Assembly: GCA_024195585.1 (NCBI GenBank) | Contig: SWBL01000042.1 | Coordinates: 1 to 64,000 of the forward strand | Origin: Aureobasidium sp. EXF-3400 | Lineage: Eukaryota > Ascomycota > Dothideomycetes > Dothideales > Saccotheciaceae | Direction of reading: 5' to 3' | Length of the DNA: 64,000 bases | In this document: piece after piece, positions 33,298 to 43,547 of the stretch | How the letters are laid out: each line of letters starts with the position of its first letter | How positions within the stretch are numbered: the first letter of the stretch is position 1 | The notes under the pieces: generated by a model | Database searches by the model: none | Told to the model about the DNA's origin: nothing | Seen by the model: only the letters and a program-made list of their open reading frames with translations | Translations under genes and position numbers: made by a program

Positions 33298-34329
33298 ATG
33301 TTTCGCCCGATAGTCAGACGTGCCGCCGTGCAGGCCTCGCGCAGCAGCGCTCCGTCGCGGAGATTTCTTAGCACCGCACCTCCGCATGAGAAGTCACGAA
33401 GCTGGAAGAACTCGGCTGTGAGATGGACTTTGGCCGGTGCTCTGGTCTACTATTACAACACTAGCAATGTCTTTGCCGAGGAGCAGTCCTGTAAGCGCAT
33501 CTTGGTCTGAGTTGCGCGAGCATTGCGACTAATACCGTCCAGATATCAGACACGCGCCACCGGAGACACAAATCGAGTCAGAGACTCTTCCCACTCTCGA
33601 TGCAGTAACAGCGAAACGTCACGCCCTCCAGGCTCAAGTCAAGGCTGACGCAGAGGCTGACGCCAACAAGGTTGCCGCCGCTGCGACCGACGTCGCACAC
33701 ACAGTCCGCGAGGCCACCACAAATGCTCCTGTACCAGAGCCTGAAGATGGTGCTCTTGCTGGATCACCACAGGATCTGGAAGAAGAGGCTGGCCAACAGG
33801 GTGCCTTTAACGAGGAGACCGGCGAGATCAACTGGGACTGTCCATGCCTTGGCGGTATGGCTCACGGACCTTGCGGCGAGCAGTTCAGAGAGGCTTTCAG
33901 CTGCTTCGTCTTCTCGAAAGAGGAGCCCAAAGGCATGGACTGCATTGACAAGTTCAAGTATGTGGACGAGTTGGTGGATTATAGCAATTGAGGCTAACAT
34001 GACTATGTAGGAACATGCAGAACTGCTTCCGCGAGCACCCTGATGTGTACGGCGCAGAGCTTGAGGACGACGTCGAGGCCGAGGCAAGAGAGCAGGATGA
34101 CGCTGCTGGTCAATCGAGCCAGCCCACCCAGCCTGAGGCCAACCCTGACGCCGAGAAGGTCGCTCACAGAGGAGCTGATCACCCCGAAGCTATCCAAGGA
34201 AAGAGAGAGCGCTCCAACGCTGCAACCGAACAGGTCAAGCGTGATCACGAAATCACGAGCGAGTCTGATAGTCTCGTTCCCAAGGCCGCACACGACGCTA
34301 CTGGCCAGGAAAGCAAGGGCGACAAATAA
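33298..34329 (+). CDS. mia40: Mitochondrial intermembrane-space import protein Mia40
   Basis: Oxidoreductase that folds and traps cysteine-rich proteins in the intermembrane space. Exons 33298-33490, 33543-33957 and 34011-34329 give 308 residues. The N-terminus is a presequence rich in Arg/Ser/Ala ([17 protein letters not shown]), followed by a membrane anchor near [13 protein letters not shown]. The core has the redox motif in DCPCLGG (CPC, near residue 163), then twin CX9C motifs, [11 protein letters not shown] and CIDKFKNMQNC, the second interrupted by the last intron. The C-terminal tail is charged and disordered. The N-terminally anchored form is the fungal type. Confidence 0.96.
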
Positions 34330-34637
34330 GCCGATTCTGCAAACACACAACTTGTATATTACGCATTGGGGCTTGTAACTCTACCAAAAACAAGGCACAG
34401 TCAGAAGCCTGGAAAAGCGAATGCATCACCACTTCTCACTAGATATGTAATAGACGGCTAAATCTTTCTGATATCCAACGTCTATTGATTGATGAGTGTA
34501 ACTTTAAGCCGTGAAACGCGCGGGCCACGAGACTTGACGTAACAGTGCCAAGGCTCAAGCCTCTGCTGGAAGAAGAAGTTGCGTAGGTATCACCATCACA
34601 TGTCATCTTTAGGTAGGATTAGCAAAAACCAATCACG

Positions 34638-35603
34638 ATGAGCCTCGAGTTTCTCCAGCGACCGAACAGTGACGCAGCTGCAGCTCCTGTTCCTGTTGCT
34701 TCTACACCAGAACCCACTCCTGTCCCTGTTGCTTCCACAGAACCTCAAGTCAACACCACCACTGCTCCCATCCCCATCCCAGAACCCGAACCCACTCCTG
34801 CTGTCTCTACTCAAGAGCCAGTGACCACTCAAGAACCCAGCCCTTCTCAAGAGCCCGACGTCGCTACCGAAGAGCCCGCACCTGCACCTCCCGCTACCAT
34901 GTCTTACGCATCTGTCGCCGCCAGTGGGCCCCAGCAGTCCGAAGAAGAGGTATGTTGTTGCAACTTGATTTGTTCCTGTCGACCTCCCACTAACTTGTTT
35001 ACAGAAGTGAGTTCTGGTCACCCACGTGCCGACAGCAAGCCAATGCTAACAACCATCAAGGCGCGCACACGCTGTTCCCGAGATCCAGCACACTGACGAC
35101 GACGTTCACGAGCTCATCGACGTCGACAGCCCTCACATTTCATCTGTCCCCTCCGATTTCCAATCACAAGAGATCCAGACTGAGACCCAGGCCGAGCGCG
35201 AACGTCTTGAGTCTGAGGCTCGCGAGAAGGCTCAGCAGGCCGAGAAGGAGGCCGAGGAGCTTAAGGAGAAGGCTAAGCAGAAGGCACAGAAGGCCGCCGA
35301 CAAGGCCAAGGCCAACAGCGATAACCCTGTCATCCTTGGTAACACCGTCGCTGTAGTCGCTCTCGGTGGTCTCCTCGGTTTCGGTGCCTACAGAAAGTAC
35401 ACCGCCGGCGAGCTCACCTGGAAGGTCGCAGGAGCCTGGGCAGGTATCGTTGGTGTCTTCGCCCTCGGTGACTACTACGCCAGCAAGTGAGTGCAAACCC
35501 CCACCTCCTACCTAGGCATCATGACAGTACAATGAGGACTTTCTTCCTCAGAATGTCGCCATACAAAGAGGCCGAACTCGCAGAGAAAACCAAGAAGCAG
35601 TAA
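34638..35603 (+). CDS. OM14-like mitochondrial outer-membrane protein
   Basis: Four exons: 34638-34949, a 2-nt exon at 35005-35006, 35061-35486 and 35552-35603. This gives 263 residues from 34638, or 176 from the in-frame ATG at 34899 (MSYASVAASG), which I consider the more likely conserved start because the preceding part is a Pro/Glu/Val/Thr repeat-like stretch. The middle is a long charged helix rich in Glu/Lys/Ala (ERLESEAREKAQQAEKEAEE). It is followed by two hydrophobic segments, NPVILGNTVAVVALGGLLG and WKVAGAWAGIVGVFALG, with a short positively charged YRKYTAG loop, and a Lys-rich tail. That plan fits the OM14 C-terminal domain family; assignment is from memory of the family and is moderate. 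Confidence 0.7.
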
Positions 35604-36598
35604 CACAGGTGCTGACTCGAGCCTCCCAGATTCCTCTTCAAGAAGTACCCCCCCAAGAACTAAAAAGGTTACGGTGTTTTATTCTTGTACTCCAAACGTC
35701 CTCTCTCGGCTCTAGTTTCACCCATCTCTTTACTTTGGATGTTCTTTTGCGTTGTGCCGGTCAAATGAATGCTCAGGCGCTGGAGGCTTGGATGTGTATC
35801 ATAAACGAATTTCTCAATCTCTTCTTCTACTCAACTATTGCTTTGCAGCACGCCTAGGGTACAGTGATCCGCTGGCCTTGTTTCCTGACGACAATATTGT
35901 TTGATTGTCTTCTCACCATGACATCTGCCGGTTGTTGGTAGAATTATAGTAGATCGTGCCGAAGTCATGCCCAGGATGAGAGATGCTGGGGGTGAGGTCT
36001 GTGTGCCGATCGCATATTCGACCAAGACCGAGGCCATGCAGTTTCCACGACAGGTTCATGACTTGGATGAAAACACGATGTCACAGTGCGGTCAGCTGTT
36101 TGCTGTCCATGCACGACTACTCACAACGAGGGTTTCGGCCTGGCGAAAGAACAAAGACCTTGTCCCAGGATCCCCACATAAACCTCCGCAACGACCACGG
36201 TCGGCATCTCGGAAACGCGTGCACCGGCCGTGGGCCTTTCACATGTCAGAGGCCACATGTCAAAGGCAAGTTAAGAAGACGTTTAGACCTCATGACATGG
36301 CAAATATCGAGGACTCCCAGCAGCACTAGGCGCGAGCATGACTGCTCTTCTGACGCTGATCTCCTTTCACATGCAAACACCGGATCGACCTATATCGTCT
36401 TCCATCACCCCTGTGTAAACCCCTCTTTCTTGCAATTGTCATGAAGACTTGATTTCAACCTTGTTCTCCTTCCTTTGTTCGGACCGACAACTGTGTTTCC
36501 TTCCTTGCTGATGCTGAATTCTACTTCATACTGACTTTCTCTTTGGTGGCCTTTCTGTTCCGTTTCCTTCTTTGCATGTCTGTTGAACATTCCGCATC
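35604..36598. other. Intergenic, no gene seen
   Basis: About 1 kb between the OM14-like gene and the lipase start, both on the plus strand. It holds one 120-codon frame at 35967-36329 without recognisable features. The CTTTCTGTTCCGTTTCCTTC tract just above 36599 is a plausible promoter and leader. Confidence 0.5.
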
Positions 36599-38864
36599 AT
36601 GATAGGTTTGCCATCCCTGTCGCAAGTGCTTTCTGCTGTATATACGGCAGCTAAGTAATGATATACAGATCATGTCTTGGGCAGGCCATCGGTCAGATTC
36701 CGCAAGTACCAGGTCTTTGCTGTCGTTTCCTTCTGGTCCTACTATCTCTACAAGTATGCATTTTGTATACTGCTTACAGTAGTTTATTGCTGACCTTGTA
36801 CACTGTAGGGGCAACCCACATGGTCCTCCGTACCTACGTCGCATCTCTAGACTCTTGTCCACACGCTTGACAGCCTGGCATACTGTTGTCTTGACTCTGA
36901 TATATCTATACATCACGCGAAACTTTAGCAAGCTCGTAGGCCTCGAGTGCCCTGAACCGCTTGCAAACCTCTACACAAGATCGTACTTCCGAGCCACATG
37001 GGTCACGACAGCGTTAGATGCAGGTTTCTGGACAGCCATGAATCTACGTCCTGTATGGCTGAAGGACCTGGCCAGCCTCGTCTTCTCAGTCTATTATCTC
37101 ATCTGTGCCGAGCAAGCAGATGAAAAGGTGCGAAGAGTAAGAGCTGGCTTGACATTGGAGCATCTGAGGATCAGCTGGAACAAGCCAAACACGCCATACA
37201 TCAACTTCTTCGGCAAGCTGATGCGTCCTAAGTTGATGCGTTATCCACCACGCGCCATCCGCATACCAAGACCCAGACAAAGCAGCTATGCCGAACCCAT
37301 CCAAGCATGGCTTTACTTTGATGGCCCTATCAGTGATCTGAAGAACCACGACAAGATCGTGCTCGATATTCCTGGTGGTGGGTTTGTCGCAATGGACCCT
37401 AGAGCACATGACGACAAATTGCTGGCTTGGGGTGCAAGAACAGGCTTGCCTGTATTAGCATTGGACTACAAGAAAGCCCCTGAGTACCCTTATCCTTATG
37501 CTCTGAATGAGTGTTATGATACGTACCACACCCTGGTAGCAACCAAAGGACAATGTATAGGTCTATCAGGAGAGACCATGCCCAAGATTGTCGTCAGTGG
37601 AGACAGCGCAGGCGGCAATCTTGCCGTTGGTCTGATCCTCATGATACTGCAGTCTGGCAGCACTGCAACTCGAAGATGGCAAGGCGAGACATCTCTCCCT
37701 GTGCCTGAGGGCGCAGTCCTCGTCTACCCAGCTCTCGATATGAATATTGGCAACTGGATGACAGATGAACAAATGTCTCTCATCAAAGACCGCAAGATGC
37801 GAAAGACCAACAGAGGTGTTCTTAGCAGAAAGAGCGACGACTACAGAAAGCTGACACCCAACACTCCACACGGATCTGAGGATGAAGAGGAGGATGTCAG
37901 TCCGCCAAAGACGAAGCGCACAAACACTGCAGTCCAGCAGTTGACTGACAAGCCAATCGTCGCTTCGCCTACCGAACCTCACACGAGTGCTGCTCACACT
38001 GTTGATGCTGCTTCCACGGCACCTGCACCTACACCTCAGATGCTACGTACTCGGCTTGCCATGTCCTCTATGATATCCTACTTCAACGACCGCATCCTGA
38101 CGCCCGAAATGATGCGAGCCATGATCATTTTGTACATTGGTCCGCACTCACGGCCAGATTTCTCAACAGACTATCTTCTGTCACCACTACTCGCACCCGA
38201 AGCTCTTCTAACCCGCTTCCCGAAGACCTATATGATGACCGGCGAGCGCGATCCCCTGGTCGACGATACCGTCATCTTCGCAGGCCGCCTGAGACAAGCC
38301 AAACTAGCCCATTGGAACAGCCGCAAAGAGCTGGGTCTGATACGTGAGCGAGACGTTTTCGTCGATACAGACCATGTCAATGTAGTCCTGATCCCTGGCA
38401 TCTCTCACGGCTTCTTGCAGTTCGCGGGTATATTCCCAGCAGGCTGGAAATACATTTCGCGATGCTCACGCTGGATGGCTGATCTCTTCCGCGAAGCTGA
38501 TATGCGTGCTGAGCTAGACGAGGAAGAGGAAGAGACAGACTACTTTGGTACCGAAGCTGGTTCGGGAATCAAGAAGAGTAATGGAATTAGACACCATCGC
38601 CGTATGCCTACTGAATCATCCGGAGATGAAGACAGACCACTTGAGATGAGCACGTTGAACGGTGGTGCCCGTACAAGTCCGAAGAAAAAGGGAAGTCCAA
38701 GAGGTGGTGGTAGGGCCGTTAGAGGAGCCAGAAACGAGCGACCTCGAAATGAGAGGATGAAGAGTCTGGTCAGCTTGGCCAGTGAGGATGATCTTCTCGG
38801 AAGGAGAATGAAGGGCTTGACAGGTAATCTGATGGGTGATGGAGGTGTACCTCAGACTCCATAG
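36599..38864 (+). CDS. Membrane-anchored HSL-type lipase/esterase
   Basis: Alpha/beta-hydrolase of the hormone-sensitive lipase group. Exons 36599-36605 (7 nt), 36669-36753 and 36809-38864 give 715 residues starting MIDHVLGRPSVRFRKY. Two or three N-terminal hydrophobic segments (FAVVSFWSYYLY, TVVLTLIYLYI, LASLVFSVYYLI) suggest ER or lipid-droplet association. The oxyanion-hole motif is PGGGF in place of the classical HGGGF (~residue 220). The nucleophile elbow is GDSAGG (~295), the acid is in GERDPLVDD (~510) and the histidine in GISHGFLQF (~564). An insertion rich in Thr/Pro and acidic residues separates elbow and acid, and the C-terminal ~120 residues are disordered and basic. Substrate is inferred to be acyl or steryl ester. 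Confidence 0.87.
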
Positions 38865-38960
38865 TTATCTCTAAGTCTTCCTATGAGTACAATGCCATCT
38901 CCAAAGAATCTGGTCCCATATCTCTTGAAATGCTGCATTATTCTCCTTCTTCATGAGTGA

Positions 38961-40397
38961 TCATGCTTCAGCGCCTTCTTCCTCTTCTACGGCTGGCTGT
39001 TCTGTTGTCACTCCGTCCTCGTTCTGTGAGGTGCCAGGCCAGACTTCCTCTTCATCCTCATTCTCAGAATGATGTACGGATATCCACTCGCCCTCCTCGT
39101 CATCACTCCATTCCTCATCAACAGAATGCTCATCATTCTCTTCTCTCTGAATGTACATTTGTAAGCCCTCTTGTATCTCCTCTCTACTGGTCCACGTATC
39201 ATCATGTCCGCCTATCAATCTCGATCTGTCCATTGCGCTATTCAAGCGCGTCATCTTCAAGTAATCCAGTGACAAGTCGTCCTTCAACATCCGAAGAAAC
39301 TCCAGAGCTTCGTCGGCTTCGAAACCGACCATGGGATCATCGTAGAGATTCATCGTGATGTGTTCGAGACGCAACACCCTCAAAGATCTTGCCTGACTTG
39401 TGAGGAATGCAGTCAGAAAATCGACGGTCGTAGAACACAACGCGATGCGTATTTCCCGGAAGCAATGATGAAAATCTTCCAAGTTGTCGTCGAGGGGGTG
39501 TTGCAGAAAAGTCTGCCCCCAATCAAAAGAGGCCCGATAGTGTGTGAGCCAAGCCATACCTTCCGATGGCAACTTTGAAAATTCATAACTTTGTCGTTTG
39601 GTGTTGATGTAGACTTTGCTTTTGAAATTTCCATCCCGTTCGTTTCCTTTGTCGAAGACCGTGGCCAGGAATTCAAAGTCGGGTTTAAGTTCACCAGGCC
39701 CGGACACGAGATACTGTTGCCGAAGCGTCCGCAGGTCGTCTTGTTGTTCGTGGTTTGTGCTTGCTTCCCAATGGACGTGGAAGCCTCTGACAGGGAGTTC
39801 CACCCGTTGCGCGGCCTTGAGGACGTAGTCGACTGCATGAACGAAAGAGGGATGCGAACCTTCGCCTCTGTCGATAGCATCGCCAGACGACTCGTCTGGT
39901 TTGGAGTTACCATAAAACTTTTCATAGCCATATCCATACCTCCCTGCATCGCGGTTCTTGTTGTTACGAAAATTGAAAGGATCCCAAGGTACATCAAAAA
40001 CCCCCAGCAAAGGTTGAACATTCAACTTCTGCAAATTCTTGAGTGCTCGCACTAGCAACTCATTTCTCTCGTCCCACTGCTCGAACACCGTCCTTGATCT
40101 CGCTTCGCGTTGTTCGTCCGCATCCCCTGTAAGTTTTTCGGCATAGATGAAATTGGTCGCAAAACTCAGGCGTTTGATATATCTACCGAGTGGGTGTACA
40201 CTAATGTCAAGCAACCCTTGTAAGCTGTACGGAGACCAGATGAAGGAGAGATCTGTCAAGCATTTGAGACCGAAGTGATGGTTTGATAGAGCACTTGTAT
40301 GGCGGCAGACGAGGCGGAGGTTCATGACATCGCGGCCTGAAACGTCATCAAGAACAGCACTAAAGAGTTCTGGTGGGAGCGATAATAACGAAGGCAT
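38961..40397 (-). CDS. F-box domain protein
   Basis: Single exon, 478 residues. The N-terminal F-box reads LLSLPPELFSAVLDDVSGRDVMNLRLVCR, matching the LPxEL...VC pattern that binds Skp1. The rest has no obvious LRR or WD repeats, but shares blocks with the broken gene at 1987-3181 (LLGVFDVPW, LRVLRLEHITMN, FLRMLKDDLSLDYL). The C-terminus is strongly acidic (VDEEWSDDEEGEWISVHHSENEDEEE). It probably acts as a substrate receptor for an SCF ligase; the target is unknown. It is convergent with the lipase gene, with about 95 bp between stop codons. Confidence 0.8.
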   Translation of the reverse strand: MPSLLSLPPELFSAVLDDVSGRDVMNLRLVCRHTSALSNHHFGLKCLTDLSFIWSPYSLQGLLDISVHPLGRYIKRLSFATNFIYAEKLTGDADEQREARSRTVFEQWDERNELLVRALKNLQKLNVQPLLGVFDVPWDPFNFRNNKNRDAGRYGYGYEKFYGNSKPDESSGDAIDRGEGSHPSFVHAVDYVLKAAQRVELPVRGFHVHWEASTNHEQQDDLRTLRQQYLVSGPGELKPDFEFLATVFDKGNERDGNFKSKVYINTKRQSYEFSKLPSEGMAWLTHYRASFDWGQTFLQHPLDDNLEDFHHCFREIRIALCSTTVDFLTAFLTSQARSLRVLRLEHITMNLYDDPMVGFEADEALEFLRMLKDDLSLDYLKMTRLNSAMDRSRLIGGHDDTWTSREEIQEGLQMYIQREENDEHSVDEEWSDDEEGEWISVHHSENEDEEEVWPGTSQNEDGVTTEQPAVEEEEGAEA

Positions 40398-40686
40398 TAT
40401 CGCGGATTATCCAGTGTCTGTCAGGAAAAAAATGATGACAGAAAGATGCAAGAGGTGCAAGAGGAAGGAAGCCATGTTGTCGAAGTTACGAATATCACCC
40501 TGTCACCTCTTGGCATGCTATATATATTATATGCATGTGTCGCGTCATCTCAAATGAGCAAGTGTAAGAAAGAGGAAAGCAGGATGGAGCACAAAAGAGT
40601 CAATACAAATGGGTATCTCAGAGGCCAACGAGCAGCAAAAACAAACAACGACTATATCACTCCTGCCATCACACCTTGGCTACTTT

Positions 40687-41691
40687 CTATCTCCTCCGCT
40701 TACTAGCCCTAGACTTTGCAGCAGGAGCTTTCCTTTTACCCTTTGATTTTGAAGCTTTGGGCGCAGGAGTGCCACTGGCCATACTCTCCTGCTCGCTTTG
40801 ATCGTCTTCTTCACTACCTTCCTCTTCATCGTCTTCGTCGTTGTCGTCGTCGGGGTCGACGCTATCGGCCACACGACTCGACCTTCTAGGATTTGGTGGT
40901 GCTTGTTTTCCCTTCACCTTCGCGGATGCCGCTGTTTTTGATTTGGACGTCCGCGTGGAGGGTGTTTGCTGTGCTTCTGACAAAGGAATCTCAAATGAGG
41001 GTGTGAAGCGTACAGGTGGGCTGTCTGGCCTCGAAACCAATTCTTCATGTGAGGGTGGTGAACTTTCTCGACTCTGCTCGTCGTCTGAGTCTGGGAAACG
41101 CGCGCGCCAGACCAGGCTGCCAAAGTCGTCGTCTGGGAGTTCAAATTCTGTGTCGTGCGTGTGTTCTGACTCGTCCTCGTCATCGCCTAGTTCGTCCTTC
41201 TCGTCTTCTTCTTCGTCTTCATCTTCGGATGTAGACCAAGGTGCAGCGTTTGCGTCTTCGCGCTCATCTAGCGCTTCTAGATCGTAGAGGTCGTGTAGCT
41301 TGGCCCAAATGCCAGGGATTCGTGTATGCGGTGCTTTAGGGTGTATGTAGCCGTTCGACAGCAAATGTTGATGTAGAGAAAGCAGGTGAAAGTGCTTGTG
41401 CATGCCCGTAGGCTTCCAGCGTATGAGACCCTTGAATAGGCCAATCTCCTCGTCGTCGGTCCATGGATCAGCCACTAAGGCAGCATTGGCAGCTTCCTCG
41501 TCATCCTCGTCCTCTTCTTCCTCTTCTTCAGGTTCTGCCGTTTGCTCAGATGTTTTCGTGTTGGGTGTTTCGTCTGATGGCTTTGGTCGTCGGCGCTGTT
41601 CGATCTCGACTGCGACGGTCGTGTTTGAGCGAGAGGGCGTCGGTGCAGGACTGGAGGTTTGTGACACGCGTGCCTTTCTCTTGGGCGCCAT
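40687..41691 (-). CDS. eaf7: Eaf7, NuA4 histone acetyltransferase subunit
   Basis: Single exon, 334 residues from MAPKRKARVSQ. An earlier in-frame ATG at 41898 would add 69 poorly structured residues and was rejected. After a Ser/Pro/Glu-rich N-terminus the CT20/Eaf7 domain runs from ~80 to ~150: DPWTDDEEIGLFKGLIRWKP, GMHKHFHLLSLHQHLL, and HTRIPGIWAKLHDLYDLEAL with DERED. This is the signature of Eaf7/MRGBP, which joins Eaf5 and Eaf3 in NuA4. The remainder is acidic low complexity with a Lys/Arg-rich end (KGKRKAPAAKSRASKRRR), probably nuclear-targeting. Confidence 0.92.
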   Translation of the reverse strand: MAPKRKARVSQTSSPAPTPSRSNTTVAVEIEQRRRPKPSDETPNTKTSEQTAEPEEEEEEDEDDEEAANAALVADPWTDDEEIGLFKGLIRWKPTGMHKHFHLLSLHQHLLSNGYIHPKAPHTRIPGIWAKLHDLYDLEALDEREDANAAPWSTSEDEDEEEDEKDELGDDEDESEHTHDTEFELPDDDFGSLVWRARFPDSDDEQSRESSPPSHEELVSRPDSPPVRFTPSFEIPLSEAQQTPSTRTSKSKTAASAKVKGKQAPPNPRRSSRVADSVDPDDDNDEDDEEEGSEEDDQSEQESMASGTPAPKASKSKGKRKAPAAKSRASKRRR

Positions 41692-43382
41692 TTGGTCTTG
41701 TGTGCGCGCCTCAAGGATCGGATTGGGCAAGATGAAGGTGAGAAGGGAATCAGTTCGAGATCCTCTGCGAACGATGCGCCATTGGCGGCCGTGCAACTTT
41801 TGGCGGGCCGTTCCTGACCCGCAAGGGAGCTTGGGCCACTCGGTTGTTGACGATCGCTTTACCACTGACCAGCCATCTACGAGTATTGCCTCGACCACCG
41901 AGGATGTTCATCTTTGGTAGTTAAGGATGATTGTCCACTATAGAATTTGTGGACCTCTACAGGACTCGAAGCGACTGCGGAGTCCGTTCCCGTTTGAGCC
42001 TCAAAATCGGTTTCTCCATGACGATGAAGCCGACCGGCTCGATATGTCTAATTACCACATCTCAAAGCACGTCTGGATCGCAGGCTATAGCAGACAGCGA
42101 CGGCCGATCATCCAACTACACTCTAGCCTCCGGCCATCACAACAAAACAGGAAGGTACTCACCAGAAGTCTATCCTTCCATGCTTTATTTGAGTTCGCTA
42201 GCCACATATGCAAAGAGCACACTCTTCCTTGCACCAAACCCTTTTCCCCAAGTCACCATCGACCTGGTTTCCTGCTAGTCCCAATGCTTCGTCTCACGGT
42301 AGCACATGGTCGACCCAAGTGGGCATCCCTATGCAGAGGTGCACGTCTGTTCCGCATGTCGGTTGGTTTAGTCTGGTAGGTTCTTGTAGGCTGGCTGATC
42401 AAAGTGGACTTGAAGTTAGTTCTACTTGCATCGGGGTCCTCGTACCTTCGCTAAGCGATACTTGAACCATCATGAAGGATTCTTCTCGAGAGCTATGTGT
42501 CGACATGAGGATATTGTGAGAGTCATTAAGTCTTTATGCCTTGCGGCAGCTAGCTGGAAGTAGAAGAGATACAAGGTAGATGATCCACCGATCATGAATC
42601 TGCAGAGACATTGAAGAGAGAGGGAACAACACAAGGAGATGGAAGGTATAAGAGAAAAGATTCCTTCGTCCAAGATGTACGCCAGCGAGATCCTTGCGGA
42701 AAACTTGTAAGCCTTTTCGCCGTTTCGCCGTTCCCATTGTTCTAATACAGCCGTGAGGCATTCGTGAGAATTCAATCTTCTTCCAAACACCAAGGCAATC
42801 GCTTGCCGAAAGATTCCCATGTCCGGTTCCTTTTTGTGAATTATGAAGCGGAAACTCCTCGCTCGACGCCAGATAACCCGATACCCAGTAATTGAATGGC
42901 CCAGATTGTGGAAAAGATGTACGAGAAAATATACCAGGGGAAGCCATTAAGGTAAGAAGATCGAAGGGAAGCGATGCCGGTGCTTCGCCGGTCAGTTGAA
43001 GATGCTCAAGAGCTAGTGATGCGTGTGTAGCTGATATGTGAAGCAAGTGACAATCGGTGCAACGCGTCATACGCTATCGTGGCAGCTCGCCGTCGGTCGA
43101 TCGCGCCAGAGTCATCGCGACCCGAGTGCTCGGGAGAGAGATTGTGGCCAAGCCAATTAGATGAGATGGATTGATGGTGGGGGAGCATGCATGTCAGTGG
43201 ATGCAGGCGATTGATCTGCACCCAGGGGCATCGGTACGCATGTACAGAAGACTATTCCAATTCAAGTCAGTCCAATGAGATGTAAAACGACTCAGCGTTG
43301 GCGAGATCGAGAAATTAGTGGTATGGAGGAAGCGGATAGCCTTGTACGTACCCTGGTCGGTATATTCGCTTCCCTTCGGCTC
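41692..43382. other. Gene-poor interval, two unsupported frames
   Basis: Upstream of eaf7. Two ATG-initiated frames exist, 41927-42379 (plus, 150 codons) and 42534-43070 (minus, 178 codons); neither shows a domain, splice partner or biased composition. I do not call them genes. Confidence 0.45.
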
Positions 43383-43547
43383 TTATGCTTTGCGAGTGCA
43401 GGGCTCACATCTCTTGACCTTGCACTTCGTGCACTCGTAAATGAACCAATGCGGGCCGGAATGACATAGGCTGCAATTCCAGACAATGAGCGTTGTGTCT
43501 GATTTGATGACTCTGAAGCGGTGCTCGCAAGAACCAGAGATTGCCAT
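43383..43547 (-). CDS. 54-residue cysteine-rich putative zinc-binding protein
   Basis: Short intact frame starting MAISGSCEHRFRVIKSD and ending CEPCTRKA. Cysteines are paired: C-x1-H near the start, then NCSLCHSGPHW, YECTKCKVKRC and CEPC, which gives two to three CxxC-type knuckles suited to zinc. The regular spacing, a Trp flanked by Cys-His pairs (CHSGPHW) and the lack of any low-complexity filler argue for a real gene and against chance. Small fungal proteins with a CHSGPHW-like core exist as far as I recall, but their function is unknown. A 5'-UTR intron is plausible: GTAAAC near 43607, then GACTGACCAG ending near 43563. Confidence 0.65.
   Translation of the reverse strand: MAISGSCEHRFRVIKSDTTLIVWNCSLCHSGPHWFIYECTKCKVKRCEPCTRKA

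Noticed and set aside
42534..43070. 178-codon minus-strand frame
   Set aside because: Opening MTRCTDCHLLH looks suggestive, but the rest is unstructured and contains no family signature or splice support.
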